This document shows, in pieces, positions 19,074 through 29,218 of a stretch of DNA of 64,000 bases; the first letter of the stretch is position 1; every line of letters begins with the position of its first letter. The notes beneath the pieces are model-generated. The model was given only the letters and a program-made list of their open reading frames with translations. It was not told the origin of the DNA and ran no database searches. The DNA lies in contig CANNDL010000006.1 in assembly GCA_947503435.1 (NCBI GenBank), forward strand, positions 124,001 to 188,000, written 5' to 3'. Position numbers and translations under genes: made by a program. This DNA comes from an uncultured Kangiella sp. GTDB lineage: Bacteria > Pseudomonadota > Gammaproteobacteria > Enterobacterales > Kangiellaceae.

Positions 19074-21158
19074 TTAATTAAGAAGTTGCTGCTTTAGGAA
19101 GAATCCAACTTTTTCGTTTTTATTAGGGTCATTTGCATCTAACCATAAAATAGGCTGCTCGACTAATTGATGGTTTTGTAGCTTAGCTATAAACTTCAAG
19201 TCATCGGTTTCTGAGCTGACAGAAGAAATTAATACTGAAGGATAAGCTTTCGTTTTAATGTTTGAAAGTGGATCGAGTTGTAATAAGTGATCTACGCTTT
19301 TACTCGATGCATCAAAGCTATAAATACGACTCCAATTCATATCTTCGGTACCATCTTTTAGGTTGCTTGCTTTTGCAATCAAGTCAAAATTACCATCTGA
19401 AAATATTGCAGATTTGATGTCACTTTCTGGATGTAAAATATATTGAGCAAAATTAGCGCTATTTTTCTTGTTCGCGTAAATGGCTAATTTTTCTGGGCTT
19501 GTATAATTTTTATCAAATAGCCAATTTTGAGCGGCTATAAGATCTTCGATAACTTTCCCTCGCTTAGTACCAATACCGGCGTAAAACCAGTTATCACCGT
19601 AAATAGCTCCCCCTCGATTATGGACTATGGCTAGAGAGCCGCCGGCTATAACAAACTGATGTAATACCGGATCGAAATTACTATGAAAAATGGTACCGTC
19701 AGCATCATTAGCCAATAAAATAATAGGACTGTTTCTTGTGACCGGAGATTTTGAGATAAGTGTAACCGGGACTCGACTTCCATCTTGACTGCGAAAGAAG
19801 TGTACTTGGCTGTTGAAATCAGGTTGCACAATACCTAATGCTTTCTGTTCTGTCTTAAGTAATTCATTGAAAGAGCTTTGCGACAGGTTGTTCGAATCCT
19901 CAACTATAATGGTTTGAGTGCTACTTAAGATGTTGCTTCGATTGAGTGAAATATTATTAGTATTTTGCCCTAAGTCGGATAGTCGATTCTGCTTTATAGG
20001 CTCTAAGGTAGCAAAATCCATTACCTCGATTAGCTCGTTGTTTTCACCATTAATAGAAGCGCGAATCACTTTATTTTGTGTGTTTTCTTTGTAAAGGAGT
20101 AGCCATTGATTTTTAACGAGAACAGCGTCAGCCAGTAAGTTTTTGTTTTGCGGAATGACTTCCTTCCAGTGTCTTCGGGAAGGGCGGTTTAAATCTAATG
20201 ATATGATGCGATTTTTTGAGGCCGATAAATTGGTTAGAAAATAAAACTTTTCTTTTGTATTGCCTAAATATTGAAAACGAGCATTAATTTTATCGATTAA
20301 CAGAGTGCTTTGTTCATCATTTTTGTTTGCTTTTACCCAAACTTTAGTACCATCTTTAAAGCCATTGTTTTGACTGATTATTGAATAGTTAAAGTCTGTA
20401 GACAATTGTGCTGACAGTGCTTCCGATGAGCTATTTGCTTCTTCGGTTGATTTGTCACTGACTTGTTCAAAAATAGTGGTATCTTGGGTGGCAGAAGAGA
20501 GTAGGCTCGATAATAATATTTTATTCTGATCAGAGTAAATGAATTGGCTGCTATTAACCCATTGTAAGTTTGTTTTATTTCCCAATAAGGGCAGTGGCTT
20601 GTCTAAAAATGATGAGTTTGCAGTGTCGAATATCCGCCATTGGTATTTATTATTAGATGTTTTAATTAGGCAGCCCATGTATCGTGCGTGATTAGAAATA
20701 CGGAATCCCACAATAGATTCATTTTGATAAAGATTAACTGGGTAGTTGTTATTTTTGTTGCTAAGTGTGTTGTATTGAGAAATGCTCCAAGATACTTGGC
20801 TTTGATTATAAGTTTGGACTATAGAGAAAATATAATAACCAAGCTTTTGCCCCCACATATAATTATTTACTGATTCTTGGTTATTCAAGGTGTTTCTAAA
20901 TTCAGAAAATGCACTTTGTTCAAAGTAGCTTTGAGTTAAATTCGATTGTTCTTGTATCCATTCTGCAACTTGTTGATTTTCTCCATCGCTAAGCCAATGA
21001 TAATTGTCGGATATGCTCACACCATGGAAATCATAGGTGTAGGGTTGTATTGGATTTTTAGGATTAATAATAGGTTGAGGAGTTTCTTGCTTGCTATCGG
21101 AGCAGCTGCTAAGAATACTAATAATGATAATAATTGAATAGAATCTATACTTAATCAT
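19074..21158 (-). CDS. Prolyl-oligopeptidase (S9)-like lipoprotein lacking recognisable catalytic triad
   Basis: Overall S9 layout ([72 protein letters not shown]) but no GGSNGG nucleophile motif. Lipobox ILSSC after the internal Met at 21158, which is a more plausible start than 21197. Confidence 0.75.
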   Translation of the reverse strand: [694 protein letters not shown]

Positions 21159-21300
21159 TGTCTGACGCGAATCATCTGTGTTCATCGATTGTAGCAACTG
21201 TTACTTGCAATGCAAAAATACTTTGATCTTAATTTTATTACTCAAAATAATCCTCAGTTTTCGCTATAATTATATAAATCGCGCTTTATTGAGAATCTAG

Positions 21301-22335
21301 ATGACTCGACACATACCTTTACCTGTAGAAATAGAAATTCCCTTTCCAAAGCCGCCGAAGGTTTTAAGTGAATCTGAGCAACAGTTTCATAAAGATAAAA
21401 TCAAAACATTATTACAACAGCATAATGCCGTATTAATTGCCCATTACTATACCGATCCTGAAATTCAAGCATTAGCAGAAGAAACCGGTGGTTTTGTTGG
21501 CGATTCTCTTGAAATGGCTAAGTTTGGTGCTAATCATTCTGCTGATACATTGATTATTGCAGGTGTTAAGTTTATGGGCGAAACGGCCAAAATATTAGGG
21601 CCTGAGAAAAGAGTGCTGATGCCAACGCTGGAGGCGACATGTTCGCTTGATTTGGGCTGTCCGATCGAGCCTTTTAGTGAATTTTGCGATCAACATCCGG
21701 ATAGAACCGTAGTAGTTTATGCCAACACGTCTGCAGCAGTAAAAGCAAAAGCTGACTGGGTGGTAACTTCTAGTATTGCAGTAGAAGTGATTGAGCATAT
21801 ACAAGATCTAGGTCAAAAGATTATTTGGGGACCAGATAAACACTTGGGTGGTTATATACAAGAAAAAACGGGGGCGGATATGCTGTTATGGCAAGGTGCT
21901 TGTATTGTCCATGATGAGTTTAAGTTCCAAGGACTAGAAAATGCCATGGCTCTATATCCAGAAGCTGCAATTTTGGTTCATCCTGAGTCGCCTAAGAAAG
22001 TAGTAGAATTAGCTGATGTGGTTGGTTCCACATCTCAATTAATCAAAGCAGCTCAATCACTACCTCAAAAGCAAATGATTGTTGCTACCGACAAAGGTAT
22101 ATTTTATAAAATGCAGCAAGCAGCACCGGATAAAGAGCTAATTATAGCTCCTACTGCGGGTGAGGGTGCAACTTGTAAAAGCTGTGCACATTGTCCTTGG
22201 ATGAAAATGAATGCGCTACACTCTTTGTCAAATGTGTTCGATAGAACTGATAATGAAATACTTGTAGAAAATAACTTAGTGAAAGAGGCATTAAAACCTC
22301 TGACAAAAATGGTTAATTTTGTTAATCAGAATTAA
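21301..22335 (+). CDS. nadA: Quinolinate synthase
   Basis: [67 protein letters not shown]. Confidence 0.95.
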   Translation: MTRHIPLPVEIEIPFPKPPKVLSESEQQFHKDKIKTLLQQHNAVLIAHYYTDPEIQALAEETGGFVGDSLEMAKFGANHSADTLIIAGVKFMGETAKILGPEKRVLMPTLEATCSLDLGCPIEPFSEFCDQHPDRTVVVYANTSAAVKAKADWVVTSSIAVEVIEHIQDLGQKIIWGPDKHLGGYIQEKTGADMLLWQGACIVHDEFKFQGLENAMALYPEAAILVHPESPKKVVELADVVGSTSQLIKAAQSLPQKQMIVATDKGIFYKMQQAAPDKELIIAPTAGEGATCKSCAHCPWMKMNALHSLSNVFDRTDNEILVENNLVKEALKPLTKMVNFVNQN

Positions 22336-22431
22336 GCCTTGTAGATTGGCAAAAAAATGTTAATCTTTACAGTGAGTTAGAAGAGTTACTATAAAAGTGA
22401 CCAATGATTTTACTATAGCTGAAAATAAAAT

Positions 22432-23991
22432 ATGGATGACCCTCTGAATTTAAGTTTTCCTGAGCTGTTAGAGGGGCAGGAGTTTTTAACTGAAACGGAT
22501 CCTAACCAGTTAAAGCAACTGCTCGATGATGACGGTTCTAGCGATCTTGAAAAAGAAATTCAGCGATTTACGCAAATTGTATTTGATTTAAATCGTTGCC
22601 CACAGTCACTGGCGGAAAATGAAGCCAATCTGAAGCTTTTACATCAAAAGTATTCTGGCTTAAACGATTCGTTGCGCGATTATTCTTTAGATGCAGTGAA
22701 TAAGTCTAAAAGTACCGATGAGCTGATGCACCAGCTAACCCTTGAAATGAGCTTTGCATTCAAAGCTTATTTAAATCAATTGCTTGAAAATGATAAGTGG
22801 ACGTTTAGATTGACTAAAAAGGCGGCATTTGCTGCTAATTATGCCATTCATTACTTAACGTTACTAAAAACAGAGTACTACTCGCTTGATAAATCCTTAC
22901 CCAGTTACTTATGGCGAGAGTTGAATCAATTATATCTCTATGCGGAATCGAATAAACTACTTAAAACTAAAGTAAAGGATGCAGCCAGTACTAAAATTGC
23001 TGTAAGTAGTCTTATTGTTACTAGTTACGTTAGAGCCTGCTTGCTATCGGCAATAACACCTTATGCTCTTTCTCGTGAGGAATTATGGAATCTATTTCAT
23101 TACTTAGGCGAAAGTTCTAAACGAGTCTCCATTACTGCTGATGCTGAAGTTACTAAAGAAGCTCATTGCTTTAGAGTGGATATGGGGCTGTCGCAAAGAC
23201 CAACACTGATCCGAGAACAATTAGAGCATAAAGACAGTTTTCGCTATATAAACATTGAGGCCTTTACCCATTTCATAAATCAAGAATTAAGTGCCTTTGC
23301 TTCAGGTAATAAGTTACAACTTGAATTTTTGTCATACAGCGACAACTTATTACATGAAAAGCTATTACAAAATATGTACCGATATTCAGTGCAATATATT
23401 TCCCGTGAAAGTGATCGTTATCCTATTGAAGTCGAAGCAAAAGTTGTTTGGGGACTTCCAGAAATCTTAAAGTTGCTGCAAAGTGAAGTTGATATCGCTT
23501 CATACCAGCCAACAAATGAGTTCATAGAGTCTTTTGGTCAAGACCAATTTAAACTCCCTCTGATTTGGCAGACAGTTAATGAAAGTCAGGGCGGCGCCTG
23601 TATCCAAGAGCAGCAGCATCGTAATTTAAAGATATCAGAATCAACCCCGTTGTTGATTTCTAAGCATTTGCCTAATCAGCAAGGGAAGTGGCAGTTAGCT
23701 ATTTCTAGATGGCACAAAGTAGAAGCCAACAGTAATCTACTTGGGATCAGGTATATAAAGGGGGCCATGCAGATCACTAAGATTGCAAATAATGGTGATG
23801 AGCAAATGGTGTGTATTGGTCCTGATAATCGCGGTAAGCATTTTTTACTTGCGCCTAAAGGCTATTTGCAAGGTGCTAAGAATTTAGCTTTAGAAATTTC
23901 AAACGCTAAAATTCTTGCGCACTGCAATGGATTCTTTCCGTGTGCAGGGGCTGATTTAGTGCAAATTGAACTGAGTAAAAAATCCCTATAA
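22432..23991 (+). CDS. Putative PilZ-like (c-di-GMP effector-like) protein, paralogue of 3200..4774
   Basis: EGQEFLTETDP, LNRCPQSLA, PSYLWRELNQLYLYAE, RESDRYP (RxxxR), VNESQGGACIQ (NxSxxG), WQLAISRW. Confidence 0.55.
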   Translation: MDDPLNLSFPELLEGQEFLTETDPNQLKQLLDDDGSSDLEKEIQRFTQIVFDLNRCPQSLAENEANLKLLHQKYSGLNDSLRDYSLDAVNKSKSTDELMHQLTLEMSFAFKAYLNQLLENDKWTFRLTKKAAFAANYAIHYLTLLKTEYYSLDKSLPSYLWRELNQLYLYAESNKLLKTKVKDAASTKIAVSSLIVTSYVRACLLSAITPYALSREELWNLFHYLGESSKRVSITADAEVTKEAHCFRVDMGLSQRPTLIREQLEHKDSFRYINIEAFTHFINQELSAFASGNKLQLEFLSYSDNLLHEKLLQNMYRYSVQYISRESDRYPIEVEAKVVWGLPEILKLLQSEVDIASYQPTNEFIESFGQDQFKLPLIWQTVNESQGGACIQEQQHRNLKISESTPLLISKHLPNQQGKWQLAISRWHKVEANSNLLGIRYIKGAMQITKIANNGDEQMVCIGPDNRGKHFLLAPKGYLQGAKNLALEISNAKILAHCNGFFPCAGADLVQIELSKKSL

Positions 23992-24035
23992 ATTGTTAAT
24001 CAACTCTTTATTATTGCTTCAGATTGTCGGATAAT

Positions 24036-24146
<111 letters not shown>

Positions 24147-24277
24147 TTTAATTCCAAAGTAAATTCTAAAGTTATTTCTGATTTCCTAATAAAACTGTCT
24201 TACGTCGCTTTAATCCTATCAGTGAAGTATGGTAAAGTTTGCCCATCAAAAAATGATTCCAATCCCAGAATAACAAT

Positions 24278-26431
24278 ATGAGCTATCAAGTGCTTGCCCG
24301 TAAGTGGCGGCCAAAGAACTTTGAAGAATTACAAGGCCAAGAGCATGTTAGTCGCGCGTTAATCAACGCCATTGAGACTGAAAGGCTTCATCATGCCTAT
24401 CTTTTCACGGGCACGCGGGGCGTTGGTAAAACCACTATTGCTCGAATTTTATCGAAATGTTTGAATTGTGAAACTAATGGCCTAACCGCTAACCCTTGCG
24501 GAGAATGTAGCTCTTGTGTCGAAATAGATGAGGGGCGATTTGTTGACTTAATCGAAGTGGATGCTGCATCGCGCACTAAAGTTGATGACACACGCGAGTT
24601 GCTTGATAACGTCCAATATAGACCCACTCGAGGTCGTTATAAGGTTTATCTGATTGACGAAGTACATATGCTGTCAAATAGCTCATTTAATGCGCTATTA
24701 AAAACCTTGGAAGAGCCACCAGAGCACGTTGTATTTTTATTAGCGACCACAGACCCGCAAAAACTTCCTGTGACAGTTCTTTCCCGTTGCCTTCAATTCC
24801 ATTTGAAGCATATGGATGAAGAAACAATTAGTCAGCATTTGAATTTCATCCTTTCGCAAGAATCTATTCAGTTTGAATCAATGGCTTTGAGTTTAATTGC
24901 TCAATCTGCCGAAGGTAGTATGCGTGACGCCTTAAGTTTATTGGACCAAGCCATAGCTTTTGGTCAAGGCCAAGTAAACGAAAGTGATATTCGCACTATG
25001 CTAGGTACGATCGATCATCAGTTTATTGAAAAGCTTTTAGAGTCCCTAGAGTTGAAAGATTCTAAAATGGCCATCGAAACTATTTCTGAGATGAGCAATT
25101 ATCCAGTGGACTTTGCGGATGCTCTTAAAGAATTATTAAGTCGAATCCACCAAACCGCAATATTCCAAGCTACTGGAGTGCTGCTAGACTCAGCCGCTAG
25201 TTATGTAGAGAGATTCGCAGAATCAATCAGCACTCAAGATCTGCAAATGTACTATCAATTAGGTTTGCATGCTCGCCGAGACTTAGTGTGGGCCGCAACG
25301 CCTAAGCAAGGCCTAGAGATGGCCTTATTAAGAATGTTGGCCTTTAAAATCGATAATGCAGTCGGTCCAACGGTAAAAAAAAAGCCTGAAATAAAAGAAA
25401 TCCCAACAAAAGGGGCTCCACAAATAGAGCCTGTTGTAGAAACTCAAAAAAAAACAGACGGACATGAGAAAGTTCGTCACCTAAGCGATGAGACCAACAA
25501 GTCGCAAGCAGTATCGTTAACTGAGCAACCTAAGGCTGAACAATTCAGCCATGACTATTCGGATTACCATTGGGGGGAAGAAGCTCCTGAACAAGAATCA
25601 CAAGATGATCCTGAGACAGCTGAAATAGTTAAGTCAAAAGCAAACCAGGTCTCAGCAGCAGAGCCTGATAAGGAAACGACTATAGAAGCAGCTCCTAGCT
25701 CCAATCTTAATCGAGATCCCGTTGCAAGCTTGCACGCTGCATTAGGTCTCACACAAACTACAGAAGCCCTTGAAACCTCATCAAGAAAAGCACCTAAGCA
25801 AAGTGTTCAATCATTTAATAAATCGATAGAAGACGAGTTAGAAGAAACCACGAAAAAACCACAAAGTTTGCAAGCTCCTGAAACCGAAGGGCAGGAAGCG
25901 GATGATGAGATTGAAAGCGACTTTGCGGGTTCTTTAATGAATAACTTATTAAATTCAAACTCAGATACACCCCTACCAGAAATATTAGCCCCCCAAAATG
26001 AAATCCAAAAAATGGAAAAGTTGGAAGTACCATTGTATGACATTGCATCAACGGATGATGAATGGGCTAATTTAGTGGTAAAATTAGGCTTAGTTGGAAC
26101 CTTAGAGCAAATTGTTTATGCCAGTTTGTTAGATTGGATAGCTGAAGACAAAGCAAGCTTGAAAGTTAATCCAAGAATGGACTTAATCTGCACGGATAGT
26201 GCTAAAGCTGGAATTGAAGAAGCTTTAATTAAACATTTTGAACGACGAATTCATTTTGAATGGTCATTTGAAGAAGGTGATAGAGAAACGCCTGCTATGA
26301 TTTTTGAACGGTTAGCCAAAGATAAACACAGAAAGGCTTGTGAAACTCTTATTGCGCACCCATTTAGTCAGGAGTTGATTGAAAACTTTGACGCTCAATT
26401 GAAAACAGATTCGGTTGAGTATTTACATTAA
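24278..26431 (+). CDS. dnaX: DNA polymerase III subunits gamma/tau
   Basis: [43 protein letters not shown], four-cysteine zinc motif, [22 protein letters not shown]. Confidence 0.97.
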   Translation: MSYQVLARKWRPKNFEELQGQEHVSRALINAIETERLHHAYLFTGTRGVGKTTIARILSKCLNCETNGLTANPCGECSSCVEIDEGRFVDLIEVDAASRTKVDDTRELLDNVQYRPTRGRYKVYLIDEVHMLSNSSFNALLKTLEEPPEHVVFLLATTDPQKLPVTVLSRCLQFHLKHMDEETISQHLNFILSQESIQFESMALSLIAQSAEGSMRDALSLLDQAIAFGQGQVNESDIRTMLGTIDHQFIEKLLESLELKDSKMAIETISEMSNYPVDFADALKELLSRIHQTAIFQATGVLLDSAASYVERFAESISTQDLQMYYQLGLHARRDLVWAATPKQGLEMALLRMLAFKIDNAVGPTVKKKPEIKEIPTKGAPQIEPVVETQKKTDGHEKVRHLSDETNKSQAVSLTEQPKAEQFSHDYSDYHWGEEAPEQESQDDPETAEIVKSKANQVSAAEPDKETTIEAAPSSNLNRDPVASLHAALGLTQTTEALETSSRKAPKQSVQSFNKSIEDELEETTKKPQSLQAPETEGQEADDEIESDFAGSLMNNLLNSNSDTPLPEILAPQNEIQKMEKLEVPLYDIASTDDEWANLVVKLGLVGTLEQIVYASLLDWIAEDKASLKVNPRMDLICTDSAKAGIEEALIKHFERRIHFEWSFEEGDRETPAMIFERLAKDKHRKACETLIAHPFSQELIENFDAQLKTDSVEYLH

Positions 26432-26454
26432 ATTATTTAAACAGAGGTAACCCC

Positions 26455-26784
26455 ATGTTTGGTAAAGGTGGTTTGGGCGGAATGATGAAGCAGGCCCAAC
26501 AAATGCAAGAAAAAATGCAAAAAGTACAAGAAGAAATCGCAAGTATGGAAGTTGAAGCGGATGCTGGGGCAGGTATGGTCAAAGTGACTATGACTGGTCG
26601 TCATGACATTAAAAGAATTGAAATCGATCCGAGTCTAATGGAAGACGATAAAGAATTGTTGGAAGATCTGATCGCAGCGGCGGTAAATGCGGCGGTTAGA
26701 AAAGTAGAACAAACCTCTCAGGAGCGCATGGCCGAAGTCACTAAGGGTATGAACTTACCACCTGGCATGAATTTGCCTTTCTAG
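26455..26784 (+). CDS. ybaB: YbaB/EbfC family nucleoid-associated protein
   Basis: [29 protein letters not shown]; between dnaX and recR. Confidence 0.95.
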   Translation: MFGKGGLGGMMKQAQQMQEKMQKVQEEIASMEVEADAGAGMVKVTMTGRHDIKRIEIDPSLMEDDKELLEDLIAAAVNAAVRKVEQTSQERMAEVTKGMNLPPGMNLPF

Positions 26785-26795
26785 GCAATCGTTAG

Positions 26796-27395
26796 ATGCA
26801 GTCTCCTATCATAAAAAAATTGATTGATGCCTTTTGTTGCTTGCCTGGAGTAGGGCCAAAGTCAGCCCAACGAATGGCTTACCATCTTTTAGAGAGGAAT
26901 AGAGAAGCGGCGCTTACTCTTTCGGAAACTATCTCTAAAGCGGTTAATAATGTAAATCATTGCATACGATGCCGAGACTTTACTGAAAATAAGGTTTGTG
27001 GCATATGTTTGTCAGAAAACCGAGATAATTCAATGGTTTGTGTCGTTGAATCCCCGGTTGATGTATATGCGATCGAGGCCACCGCTAGCTTTAAAGGCAA
27101 GTATTTTGTGTTAATGGGTCACTTGTCTCCTTTAGATGGTGTTGGCCCTGAAGATATTGGGCTAGATGAATTAAAGCAATTGGTGGCGGCTGAAAATCCT
27201 ACGGAATTAATTCTTGCTACCAATGCTACAGTAGAAGGTGAAGCTACCGCTCATTTCATTGCAGAAATGTTTAAAAACAAAGAGTTACGTATTTCAAGAC
27301 TAGCATCAGGCGTACCGATCGGTGGTGAGCTAGAGTACCTAGATGGCGGTACTTTGATGCAATCTCTTTCCGATAGGCGCACCTATCAAATATAA
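26796..27395 (+). CDS. recR: Recombination mediator RecR
   Basis: LPGVGPKSAQRMAYHLL, C4 zinc motif CIRC...CGIC, VVESPVDVYAIE, ASGVPIGGELEYLDGGTL. Confidence 0.96.
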   Translation: MQSPIIKKLIDAFCCLPGVGPKSAQRMAYHLLERNREAALTLSETISKAVNNVNHCIRCRDFTENKVCGICLSENRDNSMVCVVESPVDVYAIEATASFKGKYFVLMGHLSPLDGVGPEDIGLDELKQLVAAENPTELILATNATVEGEATAHFIAEMFKNKELRISRLASGVPIGGELEYLDGGTLMQSLSDRRTYQI

Positions 27396-27498
27396 AATTG
27401 TATAAAAATTGGACAGTTTGAGTGGTTTATTCTGTCTACATTTTGTAGAATCCAGATAATTTAAATTTAAATGAGTAAGACTAGGGTAGAGTCACTAT

Positions 27499-29091
27499 AT
27501 GAAAAATGTAAGTAAACTATTGTTTTCAGGTATATCAATTGCTTTTTTAGCCGCCTGTGGTGGTGGCTCAAGCCCGGATACACCAGCACCAACACCTCCT
27601 CCTGTGAGTTCCGGACCGACCTGGACTGCTGGAACTTTCGCGCCAGCAAGTGATTTTGTGGCACGTTGTGAAAATCCTCGCTCTGGAACAGATATTGATG
27701 GCAATCCTTGGCCAGATGCAGCAGGTTCAACTCTAGAAGAAAATTTTTGGTTACGTTCTTGGAGTGATGAAACTTACCTTTGGTACTCTGAAATTGCCGA
27801 TCAAAACCCAGCTGGATTTAGTGATCCTGTGTCTTATTTTAACGTGTTAAAATCTAATGCAGTTACAAACTCGGGTAATCCAAAAGATCAGTTCCACTTT
27901 ACCCAAGATACCGATGATTATCAGCAGCAAGCTTCTACAGGATCTTCAGCAGGTTACGGTTGGAGGCTTCGCTTATTGAGCACTTCGCCACCGCGTAGAG
28001 CAGTTATTGCTTATACTGAACCAAATTCACCAGCAAGTAACGCGAGTGTTACCCGTGGTGCTGAAGTACTTGAAATTGATGGGGTAGATTTAGTCAATGG
28101 CTCTGATGTTAATACACTAAATGCGGGTTTATTCCCCAACGATGGTGAAACTCATGAGTTTGTTATTCAAGATTTAGGTAGCAATACAACCAGAACCATT
28201 AATTTAACCGCAACTACGGTAACTACCGATCCAGTACAAAACGAAAAAGTTTTTGATACGGCAACTGGTAAAGTTGGTTATATGCAGTTTAATACTTTTG
28301 GTACGCGAATTGCTGAGCAAGAACTAATTGATGCATTTGTCGATTTTTCTAATCAAGGCGTACAAGATTTAGTAGTTGATCTTCGTTATAACGGCGGTGG
28401 TTTCTTGTTCATAGCTAGTGAATTAGCTTATATGGTCGCTGGTCCTTCACGAACTAATAATCAAACGTTTGAAACTACCGTATTTAACGACAAAAACCCA
28501 ACTACTAATCCAGTAACGGGTCAAATTCTGCAACCAACGCCTTTTTATAATGGTCCAAGTTCACAAGCAACTGCACCAGGTGGAACTTTACCTGATTTAA
28601 ATTTAAATAGAGTATTTGTGCTTTCGACAGGTTCTACTTGTTCAGCGAGTGAAGCATTTGTTAATGGCCTTCGTGGTATTGACGTTGAAGTTGTACTAAT
28701 TGGTGGTACTACGTGTGGTAAGCCTTATGGCTTCTATCCTACTGACAACTGTGGGACTACATATTTCACCATTCAATTCCGTGGTGAAAATAATAAAGGT
28801 TGGGGCGATTATGCCGATGGTTTTATTCCATCAAGCTCTGACAACGGTGAAGACTTTGTTAATGGATGTACGGTTGCAGATGATTACAATCATTTGTTGG
28901 GTGATCCCGATGAAGCGATGCTAGCGGCCGCTTTAACTTATCAAGCTACGGGCGCATGTCCTGTAACAAAGACTGCGCCAGCAGAGCCAAACCGTTACGA
29001 TTGGACGCAAAATCCTTTGGACTTGCGTAATTCGGAACTATACAAGACTCGAACATTCCACGAGCAGAATCGAATTGATGTGAAATTGTAA
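27499..29091 (+). CDS. S41 family (C-terminal processing) peptidase, lipoprotein
   Basis: Lipobox LAAC followed by GGGSSPDTPAPTPPP linker; PDZ-like region; VVDLRYNGGGFL and STGSTCSASEAFVNGL. Confidence 0.87.
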   Translation: MKNVSKLLFSGISIAFLAACGGGSSPDTPAPTPPPVSSGPTWTAGTFAPASDFVARCENPRSGTDIDGNPWPDAAGSTLEENFWLRSWSDETYLWYSEIADQNPAGFSDPVSYFNVLKSNAVTNSGNPKDQFHFTQDTDDYQQQASTGSSAGYGWRLRLLSTSPPRRAVIAYTEPNSPASNASVTRGAEVLEIDGVDLVNGSDVNTLNAGLFPNDGETHEFVIQDLGSNTTRTINLTATTVTTDPVQNEKVFDTATGKVGYMQFNTFGTRIAEQELIDAFVDFSNQGVQDLVVDLRYNGGGFLFIASELAYMVAGPSRTNNQTFETTVFNDKNPTTNPVTGQILQPTPFYNGPSSQATAPGGTLPDLNLNRVFVLSTGSTCSASEAFVNGLRGIDVEVVLIGGTTCGKPYGFYPTDNCGTTYFTIQFRGENNKGWGDYADGFIPSSSDNGEDFVNGCTVADDYNHLLGDPDEAMLAAALTYQATGACPVTKTAPAEPNRYDWTQNPLDLRNSELYKTRTFHEQNRIDVKL

Positions 29092-29098
29092 GGAAATT

Positions 29099-29128
29099 TA
29101 AAAAAGGAGCTTCGGCTCCTTTTTTTAT
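29099..29128 (+). terminator. Rho-independent terminator after S41 peptidase gene
   Basis: AAAAAAGGAGCTTCGGCTCCTTTTTTT with UUCG loop. Confidence 0.88.
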
Positions 29129-29218
29129 GCAAAGATTTGCTGTAGATGACTTGAAACCAATTCAATAATCCCCAGATAGATTGCAGTTATTTAATCTTAA
29201 TTAAATTGGGGTTCTATT

